Source: Pachypanchax playfairii (Eukaryota > Chordata > Actinopteri > Cyprinodontiformes > Aplocheilidae). Taken from it: a stretch of DNA of 64,000 nt. The notes beneath the pieces were generated by a model that worked only from the letters and a program-made list of their open reading frames with translations, searched no databases and was not told the origin of the DNA. The stretch is taken from NCBI GenBank assembly GCA_006937955.1, contig SSNP01000010.1, positions 1,358,306 to 1,422,305 on the forward strand, in the 5' to 3' direction. Below, one piece after another: positions 1 to 10,870 of the stretch. Every line of letters begins with the position of its first letter. The first letter of the stretch is position 1. Both the position numbers and the translations under genes were made by a program.

Positions 1-84
1 TTTTTCTAAGTAAATGTTCACTAAAACACTAGAACATTTATTAAACCATTTTATTAAACATTTTAGAAAGAGATCGCTGCAAAC

Positions 85-267
85 TCAAGCATTGTCCGTT
101 TCTGCGCCTCTTGTTTTTAGCTCGAGATAAGTGATCCATTTCTGCCGTCTTCTTTCTGTAAGTTTTTTTAAATTAAGACCTTTGTGGCACACGACTTTTG
201 AGACACGAAAAAAACGTTTGTCTTTCTCCCGATTAGAGCGGTTGCAACAACCGTAGATTTGGGGCAT
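85..267 (-). pseudogene. THAP-like zinc-finger N-terminus, degraded
   Basis: A 60-codon open frame starts MPQIYGCCNRSNREKDKRFF and has downstream basic residues and a tryptophan (RRRQKW) spaced as in the N-terminal half of THAP (C2CH) DNA-binding domains, which occur in THAP proteins and P-element-like transposases. The usual first zinc cysteine after the initial MP is missing; the segment looks about four residues short there. The frame ends at a stop before any CxxH pair, so a functional finger is unlikely. It is either a relic or a lone first exon. Assignment rests on motif resemblance only. Confidence 0.45.
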
Positions 268-843
268 TTTTAAGCCGAATCAGCAGAGTTCAGCAGGGTT
301 CTGTGCAGCGGCGGTTATTTCCTGACCCCCATCTGCATTTGGTGACGTCAACGCTACGTCATGTGAAACCCAGCAATTGAGAAGATTAGTAAGTTCTAAA
401 ACTCAAGAGCTGCGATGCATTGGGACAACTTTGCTGAGTTGTGCTACCTGGACCATGTTGAACAGAACATACAGGCGCTTCTCTTAGCAACATTAGTCCA
501 GCAGCAGGTGGCAGGAAGGGATTTTCTCAGTGGTGTCACGTATTAAACTAAAAAATATGAACCAGTACTCTGAGAACAAAAGATTCAACCACAGATTCAA
601 CCAATGCAGACATATTTATGTGTTTGAGAGGATGGTTTCAGGAGGGGTTAAGTGTAAATTTTTACAGAATAACAACATGATTTGACTTAAAACATGATTT
701 AAACTCTGACTATTGTGTTAACTTGTCAAATCTAACAAACATTTCTTTAAAAATAAATCTAAGTTAAATATAGAGCTACAGTATATACAGTGGATGTGTA
801 AAGGAGCAGTTCAAGGGTTTAACCCTGTTTTTCCATTTTACAG
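268..843. other. Unassigned sequence
   Basis: No open frame, repeat or RNA gene recognised. It may hold intron sequence upstream of the receptor-tail exons that begin at 844. Confidence 0.4.
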
Positions 844-1754
844 ATGCGCATAGCAGTGAGGTTATTGTCAGACAGACAAGCTTTGACATATATCACACGG
901 TAAGAGATTAAATGAGAATCTCAGGCTAAAAACAACTACGATCTTGAATTTTGACCAAAGCGTTAATAATTTATCAAGATTTTATCATTTCAACTTTAAA
1001 TTAAAGCTGGAGTGCGTAACTTCTGTAACTTCTGTCGCCCCCTAGCGGAATTTTTGCGTCATTACAACAATAAAGCTGGCGCTTCCATATGACGTAAGCC
1101 CAGCTGCCACCGCTTTATCTCTGCCGTTGTTATTCCAACCGGTATCTGTCTTAATCAAGCTTCAAATTCAGTCTGTTTACTTTACCTGGCTCTATATTTG
1201 TTTCAATAAATATCATTTCATTGTTGAAAAAATCAAGAGAAACCAGTAAAATATAAAAATACTGGTAAAAAAATGATTTTCCATGTACCTCTTGTTTTAA
1301 TTGCAGCAGCAAAATGATGGAGATGAGTTCTATATTCTGGGTTAACTTTAAAGACGGTGGTTCAAGTATATCTTAAAATCATATGTAGTTGACATAAAGT
1401 CATCTCCCGTTTACTTCTGTCATGGAGCTGCTCATAAATAAGATCTTTTATTTAGTTCTTAAGAGACTTCAGGTAATAAACCATCAATTTAACAATTCTA
1501 AAGGATAATTCTGCACTCAGGTGGCATTATTATGTTATCTGAAACTGTTTTATCAGCATAAATGTATTTATTATTAATTTTTCTTTTAGTTAATACTCTG
1601 AAAAAGAAAGCTATTGTCAATATAAAAGTGTGTTGTTGTTTCCCAGGTCGGTGGTGTTGCACACTCCAGTAGCATCTCTCTGCACAGCCAGAGCCAAACC
1701 ACCGAGTTAGAGGATGAAATCTACAGCAATACCAGAAGAGTTACTACAGTTTAA
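844..1754 (+). CDS. Last two exons of a receptor-like cytoplasmic tail (partial gene)
   Basis: Two exons join in frame. Exon 1 is 844-899 (acceptor TTTTACAG, donor ACG|GTAAGAG); it enters with two bases of a split codon and ends in phase 0, encoding AHSSEVIVRQTSFDIYHT. Exon 2 is 1647-1754 (acceptor TTTCCCAG), starts in phase 0, encodes 35 residues including TTELEDEIYSNTRRVTTV, and ends at TAA. The short, hydrophilic, tyrosine-containing sequence resembles the cytoplasmic tail of an immunoglobulin-superfamily or lectin-type immune receptor. YHTV fits a YxxPhi motif and YSN fits a Grb2-type pYxN site; neither is a proper ITIM. No transmembrane or ectodomain exon was found upstream, so the gene body should lie left of the window. 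The receptor class is inference. Confidence 0.5.
1000..1210. repeat. Dispersed-repeat fragment (GTCGCCCCCTAGCGG type)
   Basis: Contains the phrase GTCGCCCCCTAGCGGAA next to AAAGCTGGAGTGCGTAACTTC, which I recognise as a common non-autonomous repeat in teleost introns. Ends are not defined. It lies in the intron between the two receptor-tail exons. Confidence 0.35.
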
Positions 1755-1983
1755 ATAACATTATGTAGATACATGTTTTATACTTTGTAGATGATGAGCT
1801 CTTGGTGTGTGAATTAACAGTTATTTTGTGAACTTTGATGTTTTTTACTTGTATTTATATTATTCATATAAACCACAGTGATTCATTATCATTCACTGTA
1901 AGTAATCTGTGGACAGAAAGGTAAACTCTGTGCTAGTGTGTGGAGTCAGCAGAAATGTAATAACAAAAGATGTTCAGCAGGAA

Positions 1984-2003
1984 AATAAATATTTGCAAAT
2001 AAA
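1984..2003 (+). promoter_or_regulatory. Poly(A) signals after the receptor-tail exon
   Basis: Two AATAAA hexamers (1984-1989 and 1998-2003) lie about 230 bases after the stop codon at 1752-1754, a plausible 3' UTR end. Confidence 0.4.
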
Positions 2004-2382
2004 ACAAACTGTCTAAAAGGCTTAGTTCTTTATACTCATTGGATGTATTTTGAATTGTCATCAAATAAGGACGTTTTACTTTAATCTTTTCATATAAATC
2101 TTATTCCAGTGGAGGAAAATATACTGTTGTCTTAGAATGTTGCCTTATGGGGAAGGATGTCATCTTCTGATTGGGTTAAGGTAGCACCGCTTCACCATCG
2201 TGCTTGGAGTCAATGTTTGTTGGACCTGCTTACAAATTAACGGTTGCTATGATGTGTGAATGGACAATTGCCATTTTGTGGGAGGGGCTGGTGAAAGGTC
2301 AATTAAACCACTTTAAACACTGATCTACTAGCATGTATTCCTTAATTTAACTCCAAGAACTGAAACACATCTGTATACTACT

Positions 2383-2687
2383 CAGGACCAGTCCTGAGCT
2401 GCATGGTGCCCTAGGCGAAAAAGGATTTTGGCGCCCCCTACTACCCAGAACAGAAACAACATAACTCAATAACTGGGTTACGTTGCAAAAAATATTTATT
2501 TATACTAAAATGAACAGTAGAGATGATAGATAGATATTTAATTATTACTTATTTTGCTCTCTACATGAGATGAATGGTTTGTCCAACAGTTTGTTCAAAA
2601 AAAAAAAAAAAGGAGAACTTAGCGCCCCCTCCAGCAGAGGGTGCCCTAGGCAATTGCCTCGTCTGCCTATGCCCAGAACCGGCTCTG
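2383..2687. mobile_element. hAT-type MITE with 8-bp target duplication
   Basis: A 305-bp element bounded by imperfect inverted ends (CAGGACCAGTCCTGAG on the left; reverse complement of the right end CAGAGCCGGTTCTGGG) and flanked on both sides by ATACTACT. Eight-base duplications and ends starting CAG are typical of hAT elements. It is too short to code; internally it has two GTGCCCTAGGC blocks and an A-run. Confidence 0.8.
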
Positions 2688-2778
2688 ATACTACTTAATT
2701 CTACAGCTTACAATTTAATGAATTGGAGCATATAAAGCAATGATATGATATTTTAATAGAATTAATACAAAATAGAGA

Positions 2779-2955
2779 CCCAGGACACGCTGGAGGGACT
2801 ACGTCTCCCGGCTGGCCAGGGAACGCCTTGGGATCCCCCCGGATGAGCTGGCGGTTGTGGCCGGGGAGAGGGAAGTCTGGGCTGCCCTGCTTAGACAGCT
2901 GCCCCCACGACCCGACCTCGGATAAGCGGAAGAAGACGGTACGGTACGGTACAAA
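2779..2955 (+). mobile_element. LINE 3' end (C-terminus of reverse-transcriptase protein)
   Basis: One frame (2779-2925) encodes about 48 residues containing RWRDYVSRLARERLGIPP and ending LPPRPDLG-stop, the C-terminal tail of an abundant fish non-LTR retrotransposon of the Rex/RTE kind. The stop is followed by GCGGAAGAAGA and a short GGTAC tandem tail, as expected for a 5'-truncated insertion. The family name is from memory of the protein pattern. Confidence 0.65.
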
Positions 2956-4618
2956 ATAAATTTAACAGGATCAATTAGCTAACAGCTAACTTGAGATAGG
3001 CCAATACAGGTGAGATAAAATGGCTTTAAACTGAACATTTCAATGATTTTCATGGGAATACTACTATATAAATCTTTACATCTCATTTAGTTACACCTTG
3101 CATGGTCATTCTGGCAGAAATATTGTGATATTTTTACTGTAGGTGCCGCAGGCTCTACCAGAGCTACTAACGCTAATGGCTGGTGCAGGTATCTACATTT
3201 GTAAATAAGCCTTCTGTATGCAGATAACCATATTTTTGAGATTGGAGTTGTTTTAACATGGCAGCAATTCACTTTAGTCTTAAGCCTATAGCCGTTAGCT
3301 TGTCAATATACCCAATTTCTGTTTCTCTAGATTGAGGCAATTTAAAGAAGAGCCCAATAAGAGTTGAACTATTGTTTTAAGGTACCATGAATGTCTGCAT
3401 TATTATGAAATACAGCATCAGTGGTGAAGAGCAGAGAGCAGTTTGGCACTGTGAGTGGTACTCCTGTGAAATCAGTGCAGCTCTTGTGGAAATGCATATA
3501 ACACCAGATTTATCTCTGCGTGTAGAGGCTGATATAATATTTGCATATCTTATTAGTAAGACACAAAGGCTGAGAGGCAGTGTAGTGTTGGAGGAACATG
3601 AATCTGCCTGACAGGGAGAGTCTGGTATTTTATTTGTCTTGCTTCCTATGAAGTCGTCACATTTGATTGCATTAAGTAATAATATTCAATAATGCATTAT
3701 TCTTTTAAATTAGATTATTCAACATTTGTTACCCTCCAAACCCCTAAACATGAATTAAAGAAAAGCAATCAGAGGTTTATTCTGTTTTGTTGAACTGGAA
3801 ATATCAAATTATTTCATTTGAAACATTCTGTCAGAATCTGTACAGTTTGGATTTGAGTCCTATTTGATGTGAATTCCGATTATTTAGCTACAGAAGCCAG
3901 TCAGACTATAGATATCACTGAAAATGCAAATGTACTCAGTTAATTTGCAGGGAGCTCAAACAGCCTCCTGTATTAAAGCACAATTTGGTACAATTTTTTG
4001 GTCAATATCAGCCAAAAGAGGCAAAAATAAACTCACCAAAATAGTCTAAAGACAGCGACAGCATGCTTGCTTGCATTATTCAAAGTAACATGCTGACATA
4101 GTTCCCTGCTTTTCTCCATCACCAGATGGCTGACACAGATCCTCAGCTTGGAAATCACAACTCGCTGGTGAATGTGAAGAAAATGTTTGTCTCCTCTCTC
4201 TCCACCAGCATGCTTTCATCGTCTGCTTTCTCACACCAAACACCTGCCATCGAAGCAACGGGCTATTAAATAAATTAAATTGTTTCTTTGGCGCGTCACA
4301 CACAGACAGCAGCAAACTGAGATGCCTGTTACATGATGAGCTTTGGTTTCCAGTTTAACCTTACTCCTTTGTGCACCCCATGAGTGTCAGTTACACTTCA
4401 CAAAATGATGAGGTGGAGACGCTTTGAAGCATCTTAAGTTCATTGAGCCTACCAATTGCTAGTCTTCTGGAACTATCCGGCTATGAGGCCACAATGTAAA
4501 CCCTTACTGTCACTCATCATGACTTTATCTCTCTTCACATTTGTATAATTTGATTCACATGTTACAAGCTGATCTCATTCTGCTGCACCAGCAGCTGCAC
4601 AACCTCAGGCTTACATCA
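2956..4618. other. Unassigned sequence
   Basis: Short open frames are present (for example 3387-3611 +), but none shows a domain, splice context or codon pattern I can support. Confidence 0.4.
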
Positions 4619-5330
4619 TTAGCTACGTTTACATGGGCACATTTAATCGGAATAAACGCCCAATCAGAGTAAAAATACGTCATGTAAACATGTCAATCAG
4701 AATGTTTTGATCCGATGCAGCCTGATCAGAAAGAAATTTACTTCCGATCGAGAGGGGTGGTTTTGTCCGATCTTCATTCTGATAGACGTGCATGTACACA
4801 CCCGTTCGGAAAGAAAGGGTGAAAAAAGCCCACTGCGCATGCGTACAACTTCAGCGTGACGTCTTTCCGCTTTCGCAGACCCAAGTAGAAAACATAGCGG
4901 GAAGTAAACAGAAGTGGTCTGCTGGTGCAGTCATCCTGTCATCCTACTCTCCTCTCCTGTGGCGGAGGAGCAGTAGTAATATGTATTCAGCCTCTAGCTT
5001 GGTTAATGCGACCAGTAAAAACCCAAACATAAAGGTAATCACCCGCAGAGGGTCCATATTGGGGATAACGTGAGTCAGATCGAGCACACGATGGGGCGGG
5101 AAAGACGTGCAGAAAGGACGGAGTTTGTTTACTTTTTTTTCTTCCCCCGGAAAGACAACTCGCTGTGCGCATGCTCAACTCATTTAACCTGATCGAGTGC
5201 TTGGTGCATGTGTACTCATGGCATGATCAGATCATTTCAGTTAGTGTCCATGTAAACAGGGATTTGGGAATTCCGATCGACCAAGATTTTAATCAGATTG
5301 GGGAAATTTGGCGCATGTAAACGTAGCTAA
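4619..5330. mobile_element. MITE with 17-bp terminal inverted repeats
   Basis: About 712 bp bounded by TTAGCTACGTTTACATG and its reverse complement, so each terminal repeat is preceded or followed by TA. Subterminal copies of CATGTAAAC occur inside (near 4681 and 5247). The short open frames inside (4792-5073, 4987-5178) are not transposase. The superfamily is not certain; a TA or TWA target would fit Tc1/mariner or Harbinger relatives. Confidence 0.7.
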
Positions 5331-6161
5331 TGTGTAAGGAAACAATCTGATGGTGTAGCAGGTATCTTCTTCCTCCCTGCATACATAACAGAGCAAAGCA
5401 GAATCACTGGAGAAGAAGAGCGTGAAGTCTCCTGTTAGGCTGCAGCTAACAGTTTTCTGCTGGTAATTAGCAAGAAGCCACTCCACTGCTTTGTATGTGT
5501 GTGTATGTGTGTGAATGTGTGCAGGGGATGGGTGGGGGTACGGGACATGGATAAATAAAATGAAAAGTTTGCCTAATGGCTCTCTGGAGTTGAGCATGAA
5601 GCCTCTAGAGACTTGTTATACTCTGTTTTACTTCCTGTTGGTCAGGGTCCATTAGCAGTCCACATTAAAGCCACACATCACACATTTACAAAGAATCTTT
5701 ATCTCCTAATTTTATAGGCTGCCATATGTGTTACTGTCACAAAGAAATAATCTCTCATGTGTTTAGAAATCCAGCTTTGGAGAGTCCTACAACTCCAACA
5801 TAGGAGAGACACAATGTTAATAGGTGTTTGACATTCACTGATTTATTCTAATGATTTGGAAAAACAATTTTACTGCAGACATACAAGCTCTCAGTGACAC
5901 TAAATATCTAAATATACAATACAGAAAACATAAGAAGATATTGGAGTCTTACATATTATTTATTCATGCTTCTTGACCAGAGCCGTCCCAGCACCCTCCC
6001 ATCACCACCACGCATGCAAAACATGTCTTCAGTTTTATAAGGATTTAATTGCTTGTCTCAAACAGAAACAAAATCACTGCAAGTCCATAAAACTACAAAT
6101 ACCAATAAGAAATGATTCCTGTTCAGGTTTGGTGGTGATATAAAATGTTGGTGCCATTTTA
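5331..6161. other. Unassigned sequence
   Basis: Includes a TG-rich stretch near 5489-5521. No gene recognised. Confidence 0.4.
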
Positions 6162-6170
6162 TTATATATG

Positions 6171-6234
<64 letters not shown>
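6162..6234. repeat. (AT)n microsatellite
   Basis: Almost pure alternating AT. It produces an isoleucine/tyrosine run in the antisense frame at 6058-6348, which is not a gene. Confidence 0.95.
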
Positions 6235-6236
<2 letters not shown>

Positions 6237-6589
6237 CAGGATCATTAGACAACATTTTCCCCCATATATAGCTGGTGTAGATAAAAAGGCAAAAAACCTT
6301 TAATTGGGACTTTTTTTCTTGTTTTGTTGTCTTGTGAAAGCTGCCCATGAGTGTTTGATGGTTATTTTCATAATGAAAACATCATGTTGTTTTTACTTGT
6401 CAACATTATTTGCAACCTGCATACTGTTAATTCATGCCCCTCCCTGCCCCATAGAATATGTTCTGCTGGACACTTTTAGTGTTTCTGTTGTTTATTACTA
6501 TTAGTTTTTGCTATGAAAGGACACCAGGTTGATCAGTAAACTGTATATAAATGATCATATTATAATATAATTATATTTATTATTATTTT

Positions 6590-6668
6590 TTATGGGCTTG
6601 CAGTGGTGCCACCTCAGCATGCGGTGCCCTAGGTGTCCTCCTAGCCCGCCTGAGCCAAGACCGACTCT
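6590..6668. mobile_element. Fragment related to the 2383-2687 MITE
   Basis: Carries GCGGTGCCCTAGGTG and ends GACCGACTCTG, resembling the right half of the hAT MITE at 2383-2687. No left end or target duplication was found. Confidence 0.4.
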
Positions 6669-6799
6669 GTTCTTTACTAATTACTGATCAAGACTCAGTT
6701 TGGAACCTCAGAACAAAGAGTGCTCTGTTGATCCAAAAGTATATGAATATGAAAACACTATCTGCAACATAAATTCAAAGAGAATTTGAAGAGACTGCA

Positions 6800-8330
6800 G
6801 ATGGAGGGTAAGTTGCAGGGTAAGCAGAGCTTGTTAACAGCAGAAGATAGAATCAGAATATTTTAGGCTTGAACAGGATATTGGGATTCAGGGAACTGGA
6901 CTAAACTGATTTTACCTGCACCAGTGTCAGTCATGAAGTACCTCAGGGTTTGGTGCATAGATCTCTTTGGTCTATATGCTGCCAACTAGATAACAGTATC
7001 AGACAACATGAGATAAATTTATATTGTTATGCTGATGAAACTCAGTTATATTTATCAGTGAAGCCCAATTAATCCAATTAATTATATTACAAACCTTGTG
7101 TTACAGACATGAAAACTTAGATGGTAAATGGTGTGTGCATTTAGTTTTTTCAAATCAAACTCTGGCTCCCAAAGCGAATCACACTATTCATCACTCATTC
7201 ACACATCTGGTGATGATAAACTAACCACATATTGTTGCCACAGCTGTCCCGGGACACACACAGACAGAGGCGAGGCTGCCAGGTGCCACCAGAGTCTCTG
7301 ACCTCCAGCAAACAGGCGAAGACGCAACAGCAAAGTTGGAGTTCTAGTTGTTCAATATATTCCTAACAGAATTTGTGTAGGTTCTCAGTTACAGGAAATT
7401 TTAGTTCAAAAAGGTTTTCCAAAATAAAGGCAACAAGACTTCTTTTTTCATTTTGTGAAATTACTCCACTTTTCATCTGAAAGGATTTTCAGTTCTGATC
7501 ATGGGTCTGGAGTACCAGGCTTTTAAGTTGTGACAACAACTTAATTGGTTTTCATGAGACAGAAGAAGAAGTATACTGTCCTTTTTTGGGAATAATGTTT
7601 TGGACTTCCACGTGGAGCACTTCTATCTCAGATTGCCGGTTTGTTTATGAATGATAGAGGTTCTTACAGGAGAACTGATGGTAGAGCTTTTAGTTATCAG
7701 GCTCCTCTTCTGCAGAACCGGCTTCCACTTTTAATACATGAGGAAGACGCCCTGTGTACTGTGTACTTTAAAGATTAGACTTAAAACTTTCCTTTTGCTA
7801 AGTCCTCTAGTTAGTGTTAGCTTAGGTTGTCCTGATCCATCCCTTTAGTTATGCTGCTATAGGCTCACACTTCTGGAGGACATACTGATCACATTTATTC
7901 ACTCTGCTGCCTTTTCTCTTGATGTATGAATTTATAATTATTGCTGCCATTAAAATGGACTTTGTGTCTCTACCTCTCAGACCCCAGTGGGTCAAGGCAG
8001 AAGGCTGCTCATCCTGGTTATGGTTCTTCTAGGTTTCTTCCTGTTTAAAAGGAAGTCTTTCTTTTCCCTTTTCACCAGTTTTTGCTGCTCGGGATGGATG
8101 ATTGTGTCAGACTAATGATTCAACACATTCTGCTCGTTTTCTTAGACAGGAATCTTTTTACAAATTGGCATTTCATAAGTCACTGAAACTGATAATATTA
8201 CAGTTGAACTGAACAGTTTGTATATAATTTGATTTGGACCTGCCAATGTGAATCAGACCTGTTGCTTTTGTATATAGCTTTGAGATTAAATTTGTTATGA
8301 ATTGGAGCTATAAAAAAACTGTCTGCTGTC
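6800..8330 (+). mobile_element. L2-like LINE relic
   Basis: Around 6910-7090 the plus strand reads, with errors, like the reverse-transcriptase core of an L2/CR1-type LINE: a VPQG-like stretch, then QHEINLYCYADETQLYLS, where YADE stands for the catalytic YADD. Around 7660-7800 a second piece reads AFSYQAPLLQNRLPLL, the C-terminal region of the same proteins. The rest to about 8330 resembles the long 3' UTR of such elements, including AGGTTTCTTCCTGTT. Frameshifts and stops are frequent and a different repeat sits inside (7120-7330). Old and inactive. Confidence 0.6.
7120..7330. repeat. Dispersed repeat inside the LINE relic
   Basis: Contains TCATTCACACATCTGGTGATGATAAAC-type sequence and a block near GGGACACACACAGACAGAGGCGAGG, a recurrent fish repeat. 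A diverged relative is at about 26590-26740 (ATTCACAAACACAATCGCGC, then GGAACACACACTGACAGAGG). Confidence 0.5.
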
Positions 8331-10010
8331 AGTTTCTGTTGATCTTATCTATCAAGAAAGACACACGTCATCCTCAGCTTGGTTGTTGCTAGGCGATGAA
8401 CACAACAACCCAACCCATTCACGGTAATCTCGGGAGGTATTAACCAAATCCTCTATTATTCCTCCAACTTTCCAGCAGTTTGACTTCTGGTTCATCAGAG
8501 AAAAGACAACAGATTTATTTAATACATATTTATGTAAGAAATGCAAATAGCTCTTCTTCAGCTTCAGCTTTACATAATGACTTTATAATGAGTACTGCTC
8601 CTTTCTTGTGGGAGGATGATGATGTTTATTCTTTTTATACTAAAGGCAGATTTAATTTTTGATTACTACTTTCTACAACAAGGTAATACAAGATCCCTTT
8701 TAGAATTATTGTTCAGTGAAATCATCAGCTTTATAAAAAATAAATATTTAGTCAAATGTGGCTGTGATACAAATATGCTCTGCTGCCTCAAAATGCCACT
8801 GTGTTGACTAACTTAATTAAATGGAGGCTCCTGGCGCTGGTCAGGGCAAAAGAAACGGTGGAAGTCTTTTGTTTTTTTGGGGGGTCTCTCGAGGGACAGA
8901 ACTGGTAGCTGCTCCACTGATGAATAACTAAACATGTGCACTCATTACTGAAAGCTTTTAAGAGTATCAGGCATGGAGCTCCTGCTAAATTAAAACCAGA
9001 TCTTACTTAGAGTGACTGTATTGTGTTCACAGCCATTTGTCACATGACCTTGTTAAGACAGGGAGATTCTCCTTCAGTTGTTAAATGCAGCTCAGTAAGT
9101 GATTTTGGTAATAACCAGTGTGTGAAGGCACACCGCGGGGCACGTGACATGATCAGGTAAAGTACCAAATAGAACAGAAATGAAACAAAGGTAGTCCTGC
9201 TCAGGGTTAATTCAAGCTTGTATCACCTTGTTTAGTTCCTGCTAATCAGTGCATCATACATGCAGGGAAATCTGGAAGCAAAACAAAAAGAATGTGTCTT
9301 TTTAATGTAGCTCAACTGTTCTGTATGAAGACAATCAAGATGCTGCCCTGTTCAGTTTCACCAAATTTCTGCATCTTCAAGTTATGTTCCTGCACCCTTG
9401 AGTCACTCTACAAGTCAGCAGCAAGTTCCCACATGGATCCTACCGTGTAACACCTGATTTTCATGATCGCACAATGCCCTGGGTCCTTGTTGTGGCATGA
9501 TTCTTGTGCATATTTTCAGGATTCAGATGTGCAATAGAAGATCCAGTATGATGCTAAATATGGAATCATGACTTAGGTATTAGGCCAGCATGGCCAGCCC
9601 TTTTCCAACTTTTTTATGACTAAGTCATGCTGGAACACATTAGATCCACATCACGGATACACTCTGCTAACATGCTCTCCTTGGCTCCACCCACAACCCA
9701 GACATTCTCCCATGATGATAACCACCACTGCCTTAATACAGAGGTTTTGTACATGCTCAGTGGTTTTTATTGTTAGAGTCCATCATGGACATGGACACAC
9801 ACTGTCAGACCTCAAGACCCTGCAAACTGCGACTGTTCAGATTCTGATTGATTTTTTTTTTTTTAAATCATAGTGTGGTTGTTATTCAGTGTGGCCAACC
9901 TAACAAAACAGTGCAGTAACAGAATAATGAATAATTAAAATAAAATTAAAATAACTTTTAATCAATTGTTGATGATGAGCACTGTGTTTAAAGCTCCACC
10001 AGCTCTGCTG
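8331..10010. other. Unassigned sequence
   Basis: No supported gene or element. Open frames at 8352-8807 and 9616-9873 have no recognisable features. Confidence 0.4.
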
Positions 10011-10015
10011 GAGAG

Positions 10016-10865
10016 TGTCATGTTTTGAGGTTGGTTTGCGAACTCTAATGTAGACCCAGACTTCAGACAACGCACAGGAGACTTGAGATCAAGGTAACAG
10101 TGTTTAATATTTACAGTGGATAATACAACAAAGCAGAATGGTACAACGGCTCCGGAGATCCGGGACTGGGACGACGAAGGAGGAGATCTGACAGCGGAGG
10201 AGAAACAGGTTAGTGACTGGTTGATGTGGATATGGAGAAGGTTCAGGTTGCGGTGCGTGGGGAGTGTGCTCACAGACTTACAGTGTGGGAGAGCAGGCAG
10301 TGCGAGGAGGAGAGACTGAGGTTCCAGCAGTGGTGGTGGTGTTTCCAGCAGGGGGAGATGATGATGGAGGTAATCCAGAGTGAGAGTTTGTTTTCCAGGA
10401 GTCCAGAGGAGGTAGGGGTGACAGCGATGTTGTGTTTGACCATGTTTGACCAGGACAGGTACGAAGGATCCAGAGGGGAACAGAGACAGACCAGGACCAG
10501 GAATAGGGAGACAGTCGTGCCGGACCACGACGGAACCAAGAGCCCTCCGGACAGCGCGGCAGACGGCCAGCGCAAGTGGAGGCGCTCAGGACCAGGACGA
10601 GGACTAGGAGGAACGGGAAGGAAAGGAACAGGTAAGTTTCAGTTATTAATTACTACTCAGCAGTTAGCTACACAGGCCACACGTTACCGCAGAACAAGCT
10701 GTAACAAACTGGCGTCTGTCTCAAGTTCCTCCTCTGCTTAAATACCCAGCCACAGAGAGCTGGGTAACGAGCCGCATCTGGATCCACTGATCACTGCTGC
10801 CACGCCCTGCAATGAGAGGTTAGTATCCAAACAAACACCACACACCAACAGCTGAGAACCTGACA
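10016..10865 (-). mobile_element. Solo LTR, copy 1
   Basis: An 850-bp unit starting TGTCATG and ending CCTGACA (terminal TGTCA/TGACA), flanked by the 5-bp direct repeat GAGAG (10011-10015 and 10866-10870). It is homologous to 35587-36429 and, inverted, to 43663-44488. In the sense direction (minus strand here) it has a TATTTAA box and an ATTAAA poly(A) signal. No internal retroelement region adjoins it. The several open frames inside are not genes. Confidence 0.85.
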
Positions 10866-10870
10866 GAGAG

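Noticed and set aside
6058..6348. 96-codon antisense frame with an IYIY run
   Set aside because: Mostly (AT)n microsatellite.
10116..10741. Several open frames of 67-188 codons on both strands (also 35564-36350 and 43891-44283)
   Set aside because: They lie wholly in the three solo LTRs, in mixed frames and strands, with no domain.
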